This document shows positions 7,500 to 16,184 of a stretch of 64,000 nucleotides of DNA, piece by piece (the first letter of the stretch is position 1; every line of letters begins with the position of its first letter). The position numbers were made by a program, and so were the translations under genes. The stretch is from Streptomyces sp. TSRI0281 (GTDB taxonomy: Bacteria; Actinomycetota; Actinomycetes; Streptomycetales; Streptomycetaceae), in the NCBI RefSeq assembly GCF_001905125.1, contig NZ_LWLE01000033.1, forward strand, positions 431,234-495,233, read 5' to 3'. A model generated the notes under the pieces. That model was not told where the DNA came from, did no database searches, and saw only the letters and a program-made list of their open reading frames with translations.

Positions 7500-8759
7500 G
7501 TGGCGGTTCTCACGGGTGACACGCGGCGGGGCAGAGCCCGTGGGCGGCGTACGGCGGGTGCCGTGCTCGCCGGGCTGCTGCTGACGTCCGCCTGCGCGGC
7601 CCCCGACGCCCCCGCCACGGGCCCCACGGCCCGGGAGGTCGGCGCCGTCCTGGACCGCCGCGCCGACGCCGTCCTGGACCACGACCCGGACGCCTACCTG
7701 GCCGCGCTCGCCCCCGGTGCCACGAAGCTGCGGGCCACCCAGCGCACCGAACTGGCCAACCTCGCGGACATACCCCTGAAGTCCTGGACGTACGAGGTGA
7801 AGGCCGTCACGGAGCACGGCGCCGACAAGGTCACCGCCGATGTCGAGCTGCGCTACCGGATCGCCGGTTACGACACCGCCCCGATCGCCACCCGCCGCAC
7901 CCTGGAGCTGACCCGGTCCGGAGCCGGTGACCGCTGGTACATCACCGCCGACCGGCCCGGCAAGGGCGCCGCGGACCAGCTCTGGCAGCAGGGCGACGTC
8001 CAGGTCGTGCGCGGCAGGCACAGCCTGGTCCTGGGCGTCGGCCGGGACCCGGGGGAGCTGCGCCGGGTCGCGGACACCGAGGACCTCGCCGTGCCGGCCG
8101 TCTCCGCCGCCTGGCCGCAGCCCTGGGCGGGGCGGGTCGTGGTGCTCGTACCGGACTCCGTCGAGGACATGGCGAAGCTGCTGGGCTCACCGGAGGCGAG
8201 CTACCGGGGGATAGCGGCCGTCACCACCGGCGAGGTCGGCGGCAGCGGCAGGAGCCCGGCCCTGGCCGACCGGGTGATCATCAATCCGCAGGCGTACGCG
8301 ATGCTCGGCACCTTCGGACAGCGGGTCGTCCTGACCCACGAGACCACCCATGTCGCGACCCGGCCCCGGACCTCGACGGCCACCCCGATGTGGCTCTCCG
8401 AGGGCTTCGCCGACTGGACGGCGTACCGCGAGGAGGGCCGCCCGGCCCCGGAGATCGCGCCCGAGCTCGCCGAGGCAGTGCGGCGCGGCGAGCTGCCCGC
8501 CGCACTGCCGGTGGACGACGACTTCGCCTTCGGCGGGGACCCCGGGAAGCTCGCGCGGGCGTACGAGGGCGGCTGGCTGGCCTGCGCGCTGATCGCCGAC
8601 CGCTGGGGCGAGGAGAAGCTGATCGCGTTCTACGAGGCCGTGGGGGACCATCCCGGACGGGACGGGGCGGTGGAGCAGGCGATGGGCGAGGTCCTGGACA
8701 CCACGCCCCAGGACTTCACGGCGTACTGGCGGGACTACCTGAGCGCCCGGCTCGGCTGA
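7500..8759 (+). CDS. lipoprotein with peptidase MA-like (HExxH) metalloprotease domain
   Basis: A 419-residue exported protein. A short arginine-rich N-terminus and hydrophobic core end in the lipobox LTSAC with lipidated Cys32. A central domain of about 150 residues has no family I can name. The zinc motif HETTH (His280, Glu281, His284) is followed by WLSEGFADW, whose glutamate is the expected third ligand of gluzincins (peptidase MA-like family). It should face the outside of the membrane. The start codon lies 16 nt after the stop of the NlpC/P60 gene, and a -10 box suggests an own leaderless transcript. Its 3' end overlaps the convergent GT87 gene by 44 bp. Confidence 0.82.
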   Translation: MAVLTGDTRRGRARGRRTAGAVLAGLLLTSACAAPDAPATGPTAREVGAVLDRRADAVLDHDPDAYLAALAPGATKLRATQRTELANLADIPLKSWTYEVKAVTEHGADKVTADVELRYRIAGYDTAPIATRRTLELTRSGAGDRWYITADRPGKGAADQLWQQGDVQVVRGRHSLVLGVGRDPGELRRVADTEDLAVPAVSAAWPQPWAGRVVVLVPDSVEDMAKLLGSPEASYRGIAAVTTGEVGGSGRSPALADRVIINPQAYAMLGTFGQRVVLTHETTHVATRPRTSTATPMWLSEGFADWTAYREEGRPAPEIAPELAEAVRRGELPAALPVDDDFAFGGDPGKLARAYEGGWLACALIADRWGEEKLIAFYEAVGDHPGRDGAVEQAMGEVLDTTPQDFTAYWRDYLSARLG

Positions 8760-10002
8760 GCGTCCGCCCCGGGCGCGGTGCCCGCCGCGTTCCGCACCGC
8801 CCCGCCGGACGGCGATCGCCCGCGGATGGCACCGTCTCCCGCCACAGCCGCCGCCCGGCGACGACCGAGGCGGCCACCAGCAGACCGTTGCGCACCAGCA
8901 GCAGGCTCACGCCCGTCGCGTCACTGGCCACCACATGCCCGAACCCGAGCGGGAACTCCAGCAGGGTGACACCGGCCGCCACCAGCACCAGACCGGCGGG
9001 CAGCACCATCCGGCCGGCCCGGAACACCAGGCAGACCGCCGCGAGCCCGACCAGCCACACGAGGTACTGCGGGCTGATCACCCGGCTGGTCGTGGTGAAC
9101 AGCAGCACCGCCGTGAACGCCGCGTCCGCCGGGGTGTGCGCCGAGAACCCACGGGCCCGCACCCGCCACAGCAGCAGCCAGCCGAACGCCACGACGCTCA
9201 GCCCCAGGGCCAGCGTGGAGACCACCGGCACATACGGACCGAGGAACTCCAGCGAGCCGTAGTGCAGCTCCACCCGGCCCTCCCAGCCGAACCGCCGCGC
9301 CACATGGAAGACCAGCGCCCCCAGCGACTCGATCTCGGTGCCCCGCTCCCGCTGGAAGGCCAGGAACGCGAACGCGCCCGGCGCGGCCACGGCGCACGCC
9401 CCGGCCACCACCGCACCCGTCACCGCCGCCGAGGCCCAGGCACGGCGCGTCGCCCGCCCGCGCCCGGTACCCACCAGCAGCAGCACCGGCCACACCTTCA
9501 GCAGCGCCCCGAATCCGGCCAGCGCCCCCAGCACCCGGGGGTGGCGCGCCCCGGTCAGCAGCGCCGCCACCGCGACCGCCGCCACCATCAGGTCGTACCG
9601 GGCGTACGCGGTGGGACCGAGCAGCGGCACCCCCGCCACCCACACCCACGCCCCCGCGTCCCGCATACCGGGCCGCCGCCCCGCGTACAGCAGCAGCCCG
9701 AGGACCAGCGCGTCGCACAGCAGCACCAGGACGAAGAACGCCGCGGCGTACTCCAGGAACGGCAGCAGCGCCGGGGACAGCACGGCCAGCGCGGCGGCGG
9801 GCGGGTACTGCCAGGTGACGTCGTCCCTCGGGTACGTGCCGGTCCGCAGGACGTCGTACCAGTCCTGGTAGATCACCGAGACGTCCACCGTGACGTCCGG
9901 ACCCGGCACCGTGAACACCTTGAACACGCACAGCAGCAGCACGGCCCTGGTCAGCGCCCACACCGCGAGCGGCAGCAGCCGTGCGCCGACGGCCCCCGTC
10001 AT
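8716..10002 (-). CDS. GT87-family polytopic mannosyl/glycosyltransferase
   Basis: About 428 residues with nine to ten hydrophobic segments, typical of GT-C glycosyltransferases of family GT87 (DUF2029), which use polyprenyl-phosphate sugars outside the membrane. An acidic motif after the first helix, VIYQDWYDVL, and YPRDDVTWQYPP fit the conserved loop. In mycobacteria, members elongate phosphatidylinositol mannosides and lipomannan; the PimB-like gene next door supports a glycolipid role, although the Streptomyces product is not known. The ATG at 10002 has GAGGG 5 nt upstream; ATG 10014 is an alternative. The last 44 bp overlap the lipoprotein gene on the other strand. Confidence 0.78.
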   Translation of the reverse strand: MTGAVGARLLPLAVWALTRAVLLLCVFKVFTVPGPDVTVDVSVIYQDWYDVLRTGTYPRDDVTWQYPPAAALAVLSPALLPFLEYAAAFFVLVLLCDALVLGLLLYAGRRPGMRDAGAWVWVAGVPLLGPTAYARYDLMVAAVAVAALLTGARHPRVLGALAGFGALLKVWPVLLLVGTGRGRATRRAWASAAVTGAVVAGACAVAAPGAFAFLAFQRERGTEIESLGALVFHVARRFGWEGRVELHYGSLEFLGPYVPVVSTLALGLSVVAFGWLLLWRVRARGFSAHTPADAAFTAVLLFTTTSRVISPQYLVWLVGLAAVCLVFRAGRMVLPAGLVLVAAGVTLLEFPLGFGHVVASDATGVSLLLVRNGLLVAASVVAGRRLWRETVPSAGDRRPAGRCGTRRAPRPGRTLSRAGRSGSPASTP

Positions 10003-10151
10003 GGCTGCCCTCATCCGTTGCCCCGCCCGTCCCGCTGATGGCTGTCCCGCCCGGGGGTGCGTCCCGCCCGGGTGCGTCCCGCTCGTGGTCCGTGTGGGGA
10101 GCCATGATGCCGGGCGGGACGGTGCGGGAGCGATGAAGCGCGGCCGTTCGG

Positions 10152-10157
10152 TACTGT
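10152..10157 (+). promoter_or_regulatory. -10 box before the PimB-like gene
   Basis: TACTGT ends 8 nt before ATG 10166, consistent with a leaderless or nearly leaderless mRNA. No Shine-Dalgarno sequence is seen at that start. Confidence 0.4.
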
Positions 10158-10165
10158 CGGCGGCG

Positions 10166-11308
10166 ATGGACAAGACCTTGATCGTGACGAACGACTTTCC
10201 GCCCCGCCCCGGCGGCATCCAGGCGTTTCTGCACAACATGGCACTGCGCCTGGACCCCGGACAGCTCGTCGTCTACGCCTCCACCTGGAAGCGGAGCGCC
10301 GAGGCTGTCGCGGCCACCGCCGCCTTCGACGCGGAGCAGCCCTTCACCGTCGTGCGCGACCGTACGACGATGCTGCTGCCGACCCCGCGGGTCACCCGGC
10401 AGGCGGTGCGGCTGCTGCGCGAACACGGCTGCGCCTCCGTCTGGTTCGGGGCCGCCGCCCCGCTCGGCCTGATGGCCCCGGCCCTGCGCCGGGCCGGGGC
10501 CCGCCGCGTCGTCGCCACCACCCACGGCCACGAGGCCGGCTGGGCCCAGCTGCCCGCGTCCCGGCAACTGCTGCGCCGGATCGGCGAGGGCACGGACACC
10601 CTCACGTACCTCGGCGAGTACACCCGCTCCCGGATCGCCGCGGCCCTCACCCCCGAGGCGGCCGGACGCATGGTCCAGCTGCCGCCGGGCGTCGACGAGA
10701 AGACCTTCCACCCGGCCTCCGGCGGGGACAGGGTCAGGGCCCGCCTCGGCCTCTCCGACCGGCCCGTCGTCGTCTGTGTGTCGCGGCTCGTGCCGCGCAA
10801 GGGCCAGGACACGCTGATCCTCGCCCTGCCCGCGATCCTGGCGCGGGAGCCGGACGCCGTGCTCCTGATCGTCGGCGGCGGCCCGTACGCCAAGGAACTG
10901 AAGCGGCTGGCCGCCGAGACGGGTGTGCTGGACTCGGTGCGCTTCACCGGCCCGGTGCCATGGGCGGAACTGCCCGCGCACTACGGCGCGGGGGACGTCT
11001 TCGCCATGCCGTGCCGCACCCGGCGCGGCGGTCTGGACGTGGAGGGGCTCGGCATCGTCTACCTGGAGGCGTCCGCGACCGGGCTGCCGGTGGTGGCGGG
11101 CGACTCGGGCGGCGCTCCGGACGCGGTGCTCGACGGCGAGACCGGGTGGGTGGTGCGCGGCGGCAGTGCCGAGGAGTCGGCGGACCGGATCGTGACGCTG
11201 CTCGGCGACCCGGAGCTGCGGCGGCGCATGGGGGAGCGGGGCCGGGCCTGGGTCGAGGAGAAATGGCGCTGGGACCTGCTCGCCGAGAAGCTGAAGACGC
11301 TGCTCTGA
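10166..11308 (+). CDS. GT4-family glycosyltransferase, PimB-like (GDP-mannose-dependent)
   Basis: A 380-residue GT-B enzyme of family GT4. The N-terminus TLIVTNDFPPRPGGIQ is the standard opening of PimB' homologues, and the C-terminal nucleotide-binding part contains RLVPRKGQD and the E-x7-E element EGLGIVYLEA. In mycobacteria PimB' adds the second mannose to phosphatidylinositol monomannoside. The ATG at 10166 is chosen by homology to that opening; an upstream ATG at 10133 exists. It is divergent from the GT87 gene, and the two may share a pathway. The gene order with a FadD15-like ligase also matches M. tuberculosis Rv2188c-Rv2187. Confidence 0.85.
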   Translation: MDKTLIVTNDFPPRPGGIQAFLHNMALRLDPGQLVVYASTWKRSAEAVAATAAFDAEQPFTVVRDRTTMLLPTPRVTRQAVRLLREHGCASVWFGAAAPLGLMAPALRRAGARRVVATTHGHEAGWAQLPASRQLLRRIGEGTDTLTYLGEYTRSRIAAALTPEAAGRMVQLPPGVDEKTFHPASGGDRVRARLGLSDRPVVVCVSRLVPRKGQDTLILALPAILAREPDAVLLIVGGGPYAKELKRLAAETGVLDSVRFTGPVPWAELPAHYGAGDVFAMPCRTRRGGLDVEGLGIVYLEASATGLPVVAGDSGGAPDAVLDGETGWVVRGGSAEESADRIVTLLGDPELRRRMGERGRAWVEEKWRWDLLAEKLKTLL

Positions 11309-11313
11309 GCCGC

Positions 11314-11389
11314 GTACGGGCGATCGGTCCCCCCGGACGCCGGGTACGGGCGATCGGTTCACCCGTACGGACGAGAAGACGCGATCGGT
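11314..11389. repeat. short direct repeats after the PimB-like gene
   Basis: GTACGGGCGATCGGT occurs at 11314-11328 and again at 11344-11358, exactly 30 bp apart, and its core GCGATCGGT recurs at 11381-11389. They fill the gap before the terminator. No function is evident. Confidence 0.6.
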
Positions 11390-11403
11390 CCCGCCCGTAC
11401 CCA

Positions 11404-11446
11404 CGCGAAAAGGGGCCCGCACAGTGTGTGCGGGCCCCTTTTCGCG
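11404..11446. terminator. bidirectional terminator
   Basis: Perfect 20-bp inverted repeat (11404-11423 with 11427-11446) and a 3-nt loop. The arms start with CGCGAAAAGGGG and end with CCCCTTTTCGCG, giving T-runs on both strands. It separates convergent genes. Confidence 0.93.
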
Positions 11447-11454
11447 TAAATACG

Positions 11455-13251
11455 TCAGGTGCGGTAGATCGACTCGACCTCGTCCGCGAAGTCCTTCGCC
11501 ACCACATTGCGCTTCAGCTTCAGCGACGGCGTGATGTGGCCCGCCTCCTCGGTGAACTGCGTGGGCAGGATGCGGAACTTGCGTACGGACTCCGCCTTGG
11601 ACACCGCGGCGTTGCCGTCGTCCACCGCCCGCTGCACCTCGGCCAGCAGCTCGGCGTCCTCGCGCAGCGACACGGCCGTCGAGCCGACGGGCTTGCCGTG
11701 CTCCTCGGCCCAGTGCACCAGGAACTCCTCGTCGATGGTGATCAGCGCGCCGACGAACGGCCGTCCGTCGCCGACCACCATGCACTCGGCGACCAGGGCG
11801 TGTGCGCGGATCCGGTCCTCGATCACGGCGGGGGCGACGTTCTTGCCGCCCGCGGTGACGATGATCTCCTTCTTGCGGCCGGTGATCGCGAGATAGCCGT
11901 CCTCGTCGAGCGTGCCGATGTCACCCGTGTGGAACCAGCCGTCGGCCAGCGCCTCGGCCGTCGCCGCGTCGTTCTTCCAGTACCCGGTGAACAGGTGCTC
12001 GCCGTGCAGCAGGACCTCGCCGTCGTCGGCGATCCGGACGACCGAACCGGGCAGCGGCTGGCCGACCGTACCGATCTTCTGGCGGTCCCACGGGTTGAAC
12101 GCGGTCGCCGCACAGCTCTCCGTGAGGCCGTAGCCCTCCAGCACCGTGAAGCCGATGCCCCGGAAGAAGTGGCCGAGCCGCTCGCCCAGCGGAGCGCCGC
12201 CGGAGATCGCGAACTCGCCGCGCCCCCCGAGCACCGCGCGGAGCTTGCCGTAGACCAGCTTGTCGAAGACCTTGTGCTTGAGCCGCAGCCCGAGCGACGC
12301 GCCCTGCGGGGTGCCCAGCGCACGGCTGTAGGCGATCGCGGTATCGGCGGCCCGGTCGAAGATCCGGCCCTTGCCGTCGGCCTGGGCCTTGGCCCGCGCC
12401 GAGTTGTAGACCTTCTCGAAGACCCGGGGCACGCCGAGGATCAGCGTCGGCCGGAACGAGGCCAGCTCATCGGTGAGGCTCTTGATGTCCGGCACACAGC
12501 CCAGCCTGATCGGGGCCATCACCGAGGCCACCTCGACCAGCCGGCCGAAGACATGGGCCGCGGGCAGGAAGAGCAGCACCGAGCACTCACCCGTACGGAA
12601 GAGGGGCTTCAGCCGCTCCACCACATTGCCGCACTCCGCGAAGAAGCTGCGGTGCGTCAGCACACAGCCCTTGGGGCGGCCCGTGGTGCCGGAGGTGTAG
12701 ACGATGGTGGCCGGGTCGTCGGCCTTGGCGCTCACCATGCGCAGATCCATGGTCTCGTCCGAGACCTCGCCGCCGAGGGCGGTCAGCTCGTCGACCGCGC
12801 CCCTGTCGATCTGCCAGACGTGCGACAGCTCCGGCAGCCGGTCCCGTACGGACGCGACGGCCCCGGCGTGCGCGTCGCTCTCCACGAGCACCCCGACCGC
12901 ACCGGAGTCACCGAGGATCCACTGGACCTGCTCGGCGGAGCTGGTCTCGTACACCGGCACGGTCACCGCGCCCGCACTCCAGATCGCGAAGTCCAGCAGC
13001 ACCCACTCGAAGCGGGTGCGCGACATCAGGGCGACCCGGTCGCCGGGCTGCACGCCCGAGGCGATCAGTCCTTTGGCGGCGGCTCTCACCTCGGCCAGGA
13101 ACCGGGTGGCGGTGACATCCGTCCAGACGCCGGCCACCTTGCGGCCCATGACCGCGACATCCGGATGCTGAGCGGCATTGCGGCGGATGAGATCCGTCAG
13201 GTTGCCGTCCGTGGGGACCTCGTACAGGGCCGGAAGGCTGAACTCGCGCAA
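11455..13251 (-). CDS. long-chain acyl-CoA ligase (FadD15-like AMP-forming synthetase)
   Basis: A 598-residue member of the ANL superfamily. The AMP-binding P-loop YTSGTTGRPKG lies near residues 183-193, followed by the motifs GYGLTES and WFHTGDIG and the C-terminal ITGRKKEIIV, where the distal lysine region begins. It activates fatty acids to acyl-CoA via acyl-adenylate. The start is TTG 13251, with GAGGAG 9 nt upstream on the same strand. Its length and full set of motifs agree with bacterial FadD15-type ligases. Proximity to the PimB-like and PlsC-like genes suggests that its acyl-CoA may feed membrane lipid or glycolipid acylation; that is inference. Confidence 0.9.
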   Translation of the reverse strand: MREFSLPALYEVPTDGNLTDLIRRNAAQHPDVAVMGRKVAGVWTDVTATRFLAEVRAAAKGLIASGVQPGDRVALMSRTRFEWVLLDFAIWSAGAVTVPVYETSSAEQVQWILGDSGAVGVLVESDAHAGAVASVRDRLPELSHVWQIDRGAVDELTALGGEVSDETMDLRMVSAKADDPATIVYTSGTTGRPKGCVLTHRSFFAECGNVVERLKPLFRTGECSVLLFLPAAHVFGRLVEVASVMAPIRLGCVPDIKSLTDELASFRPTLILGVPRVFEKVYNSARAKAQADGKGRIFDRAADTAIAYSRALGTPQGASLGLRLKHKVFDKLVYGKLRAVLGGRGEFAISGGAPLGERLGHFFRGIGFTVLEGYGLTESCAATAFNPWDRQKIGTVGQPLPGSVVRIADDGEVLLHGEHLFTGYWKNDAATAEALADGWFHTGDIGTLDEDGYLAITGRKKEIIVTAGGKNVAPAVIEDRIRAHALVAECMVVGDGRPFVGALITIDEEFLVHWAEEHGKPVGSTAVSLREDAELLAEVQRAVDDGNAAVSKAESVRKFRILPTQFTEEAGHITPSLKLKRNVVAKDFADEVESIYRT

Positions 13252-13517
13252 GACTGCTGCTCCTCATCGGGCTCCGGTGCCACGGCTCCGTGCGACGCAC
13301 CGGCTGCGGTCCAAGACTGGCGGTGCTCCGTGGGGTGAGCACGACTGGACTGCCCGGACGTTACCCATCGGTACGTGGTTCCCGATAGGGGGTTCCGGCC
13401 AGATGTCTTGTGCATCACACACATGGGTGGTCCTTTCGCGCAGAGTAGTCCACCCGTGTCATGACCCGGAAGTAACCGCAGGTCCGGCAGCCCCTACCCA
13501 GGGCTCCGGGGGCGGCC

Positions 13518-13523
13518 TAGGGT
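13518..13523 (+). promoter_or_regulatory. -10 box of a probable leaderless transcript (metallophosphoesterase)
   Basis: TAGGGT ends 7 nt before ATG 13531, so the transcript would start at the ATG. Confidence 0.5.
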
Positions 13524-13530
13524 GGCTCGC

Positions 13531-14340
13531 ATGCGAGGCAGCGAACCGGACGGTCGGGGCACCAGCGTGCGGCGCACCACGCGCGTGCACGTGGTGAGTG
13601 ATGTGCACGGCAACACCGAAGCGCTGGCCCGTGCCGGAGACGGTGCCGACGCCCTGGTCTGTCTGGGTGACCTGGTCCTCTTCCTCGACTACGCCGACCA
13701 TTCGCGCGGCATCTTCCCCGACCTCTTCGGGAAGGAGAACGCGGACCGCATCGTCGAGCTGCGCACCGCGCGGCGCTTCGAGGAGGCCCGCGAGTTCGGC
13801 CGCGGGCTCTGGGCCGGACGGGACCGCAACACCGCGATCCTCGGTGCCGTGCGCAAGCAGTACGCCGCCCTGTTCGCGGCCTTCCCCACTCCGACGTACG
13901 CCACCTACGGCAACGTCGACATCCCCGACCTCTGGCCCGAGTACGCGGGCCCCGGCACCACCGTCCTGGACGGCGAGCGCGTCGAGATCGGCGGCCGGGT
14001 CTTCGGCTTCGTCGGCGGCGGGCTGAAGACCCCGATGAACACCCCGTACGAGATCAGCGACGAGGAGTACGCCGCCAAGGTCGAGGCGCTCGGCCCGGTC
14101 GACGTGCTCTGTTCGCACATCCCGCCCGAGGTGCCGGAGCTGACGTACGACACCGTCGCGCGCCGCTTCGAACGCGGCAGCCCGGCCCTCCTGGACGCCA
14201 TCCGCAGGACCCGCCCCCGGTACGCGCTCTTCGGCCATGTTCACCAGCCCCTGGTGCGCCGGATGCGGATCGGCGTCACCGAATGCGTCAACGTCGGGCA
14301 CTTCGCCTCGACCGGAAGGCCCTGGGCCCTCACCTGGTGA
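13531..14340 (+). CDS. metallophosphoesterase family protein
   Basis: A 269-residue calcineurin-like phosphoesterase. The ordered metal motifs are visible: VVSDVHGN (D-x-H), CLGDLV (G-D), YGNVD (G-N-x-D in place of G-N-H-D), SHIPPE and FGHVHQP (G-H-x-H). The N-H pair usually found at motif three is N-V, a change shared by some class III phosphoesterases. It could hydrolyse phosphomonoesters or diesters, including cyclic nucleotides; the substrate is not deducible. It is divergent from the FadD gene, and a -10 box is placed for leaderless expression. Confidence 0.82.
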   Translation: MRGSEPDGRGTSVRRTTRVHVVSDVHGNTEALARAGDGADALVCLGDLVLFLDYADHSRGIFPDLFGKENADRIVELRTARRFEEAREFGRGLWAGRDRNTAILGAVRKQYAALFAAFPTPTYATYGNVDIPDLWPEYAGPGTTVLDGERVEIGGRVFGFVGGGLKTPMNTPYEISDEEYAAKVEALGPVDVLCSHIPPEVPELTYDTVARRFERGSPALLDAIRRTRPRYALFGHVHQPLVRRMRIGVTECVNVGHFASTGRPWALTW

Positions 14341-14384
14341 ACCCGGCGGCCCGGGGCGTGGACGGGGCGGGGGCGGGCACGCGA

Positions 14385-14390
14385 TAGCCT
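14385..14390 (+). promoter_or_regulatory. possible -10 box before the SRPBCC gene
   Basis: TAGCCT lies 57 nt before ATG 14448 and would give a leader that includes the GGAGGG ribosome site. No clear -35 is seen. Confidence 0.3.
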
Positions 14391-14447
14391 GCAACCGGCA
14401 GGCTCCTGCCGAACGCGACCGGTACACCGCACTGGAGGGCCACGGCG

Positions 14448-14897
14448 ATGGCTGAACACACCAGCTCGAGCATCACGATCGAGGCGGCACCGGCCGACGT
14501 CATGGGTGTGATCGCCGACTTCGCCCGCTACCCGGAGTGGACCGGCGAGGTGAAGGAGGCCGAGGTGCTGGCCACCGACGACCGCGGCCGCGCCGAGCGG
14601 GTCCGGCTGGTCCTGGACGCCGGAGCGATCAAGGACGACCATGTCCTCGCCTACACCTGGACCGGCGAGAACGAGGTCAGCTGGAGCCTGGTGAAGTCCC
14701 AGATGCTGCGGGCCCTGGACGGTACGTACGCCCTGGCGCCCATCGGCGGCGGCGACCGCACCGAAGTCACCTACCGGCTCGCGGTCGACGTCAAGATCCC
14801 GCTCCTCGGCATGATCAAGCGCAAGGCGGAGAAGGTCATCATCGACCGCGCCCTGGCCGGTCTGAAGAAGCGCGTCGAGTCCGTCCCGCGGGGCTGA
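14448..14897 (+). CDS. SRPBCC (START-like) lipid/hydrophobic ligand-binding protein
   Basis: A 149-residue cytosolic protein of the polyketide cyclase/dehydrase SRPBCC family. The opening ITIEAAPADVMGVIADFARYPEWT is the usual start of this helix-grip fold, which forms a deep hydrophobic pocket. GGAGGG is 9 nt before the ATG. It is followed after 4 nt by the ArsA-like ATPase gene, so the pair is one operon. The same pair (SRPBCC then ATPase) stands in M. tuberculosis as Rv2185c-Rv2184c, between fadD15 and an acyltransferase. A role in carrying a lipid or polyprenyl compound is suggested by the neighbours but not shown. Confidence 0.85.
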   Translation: MAEHTSSSITIEAAPADVMGVIADFARYPEWTGEVKEAEVLATDDRGRAERVRLVLDAGAIKDDHVLAYTWTGENEVSWSLVKSQMLRALDGTYALAPIGGGDRTEVTYRLAVDVKIPLLGMIKRKAEKVIIDRALAGLKKRVESVPRG

Positions 14898-14901
14898 CCC
14901 G

Positions 14902-16101
14902 GTGCGTACGGTCCTGGTCACCGGCCCCGGCGGCGCAGGCCGTACCACCGTCGCGGCGGCGACCGCACTGGCCGCCGCCCGCAGCGGCCGCCGCACCCTC
15001 CTGATCACCGCCGACGCCATCCCCTCCTTCCCCACCGGTACGGAACCCACCGAGGTCACCGGCCACCTGCACAGCGCCCGCATCGACTCCGGCGCCCACT
15101 TCCGCGGCGAACTCCTCGAACTCCAGGACCGGGCCTCGGGCGTCCTCGACCTCCTCGGCGCCAACCGGCTGGACGGCGAGGAACTCACCGAGCTGCCCGG
15201 CAGCGCACCGCTCGCCCTCCTGCACACCCTGCGCCGCGCGGCCGAGGGCGACTGGGCATCACCCGAAGGCGGCTACGACGTCCTCGTCGTCGACCTGCCA
15301 CCGCTGCGCGAGGCCCTCGCCCTCCTCGCCCTGCCCGAGCAGCTGCGCCGCTATCTGCGCCGCCTGCTGCCCCAGGAACGGCAGGCCGCCCGCGCGCTGC
15401 GCCCGATGCTCGCCCAGCTCGCCGGGGTCCCGATGCCCGCCCAGTGGCTGTACGAGGCTGCCGCCCGCAAGGACGCCGAGCTGGCCGCGGTCCAGGCGCT
15501 GATCGAGGACCGCGCGACGACGGTCCGGCTGGTCGCCGAACCTGGCCCGGCCGCCGAGGACGCCCTGCGCGCCGCCCGTACCGGCCTGGCCCTGCACGGA
15601 CTGCGCGCCGACGCCCTGGTGGCCGCCCGGGTGCTGCCCCGGCACTCCTGCGACCCCTGGTTCGCCGACCTCGCGGCCCAGCAGGACAAGTGCCTGGACC
15701 ACTGGCGCGCCGACTGGGCCCCCGGCACCCCCGTGTGCGAGGCACCCCACCTCGGACGCGACCCGCGGGGCCTCGACGACCTCGACGCCCTCGGACTCGC
15801 CGGGCCGGACGACCGGACACCGGGCCGGGCGGAGCACCCCTGGTGGATCGAGGAAGCCCCCGCCGGGAGCGACGACGACCGGGCGCTCGTCTGGTGCCTG
15901 CCGCTGCCCGGAGCCGCCAAGACCGATCTGCGGCTCGTCCGCCGCGGCGACGAACTGCTGCTCACCGTCGGCCCGTTCCACCGCATCCTGCGGCTCGACT
16001 CCGGGCTGCGGCGCTGCACCGTCGCGGGAGCGGCACTCAGCGACGGCGTGCTGCGTGTCCGGTTCACCCCCGACCCGGCCCTCTGGCCGCGCACCTCCTG
16101 A
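14902..16101 (+). CDS. ArsA/GET3-like ATPase with degenerate P-loop
   Basis: A 399-residue protein with the layout of the ArsA/Get3 SIMIBI ATPases. The P-loop at residues 8-16 reads GPGGAGRTT instead of GKGGVGKTT: the deviant-Walker signature lysine is Pro9 and the phosphate-binding lysine is Arg14. A Walker-B-like strand VLVVDLPPL lies near residue 130, followed by the helical LRRYLRRLLPQERQA. The start is GTG 14902, 4 nt after the SRPBCC stop. Loss of both lysines makes normal ATP hydrolysis doubtful; it may bind nucleotide without turnover. The strict pairing with the SRPBCC gene suggests a client or membrane-targeting role. There are no arsenic-resistance neighbours. Confidence 0.8.
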   Translation: MRTVLVTGPGGAGRTTVAAATALAAARSGRRTLLITADAIPSFPTGTEPTEVTGHLHSARIDSGAHFRGELLELQDRASGVLDLLGANRLDGEELTELPGSAPLALLHTLRRAAEGDWASPEGGYDVLVVDLPPLREALALLALPEQLRRYLRRLLPQERQAARALRPMLAQLAGVPMPAQWLYEAAARKDAELAAVQALIEDRATTVRLVAEPGPAAEDALRAARTGLALHGLRADALVAARVLPRHSCDPWFADLAAQQDKCLDHWRADWAPGTPVCEAPHLGRDPRGLDDLDALGLAGPDDRTPGRAEHPWWIEEAPAGSDDDRALVWCLPLPGAAKTDLRLVRRGDELLLTVGPFHRILRLDSGLRRCTVAGAALSDGVLRVRFTPDPALWPRTS

Positions 16102-16184
16102 ACGGCGTACCACCGTTCGGGTAACGTCGGTAGTACGTGTTCCGTACGGCCCGTCGCCGACAATCCGCGTCGCAGGAGTCCGCC

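Noticed and set aside
8921..11785. A 954-codon open frame on the minus strand
   Set aside because: It runs antisense through the PimB-like and GT87 genes, is Arg/Gly-rich and has no domain. Long antisense frames are an expected by-product of GC-rich third positions.
10960..13338. A 792-codon open frame on the plus strand
   Set aside because: Antisense to the FadD gene, which has all its motifs on the other strand.
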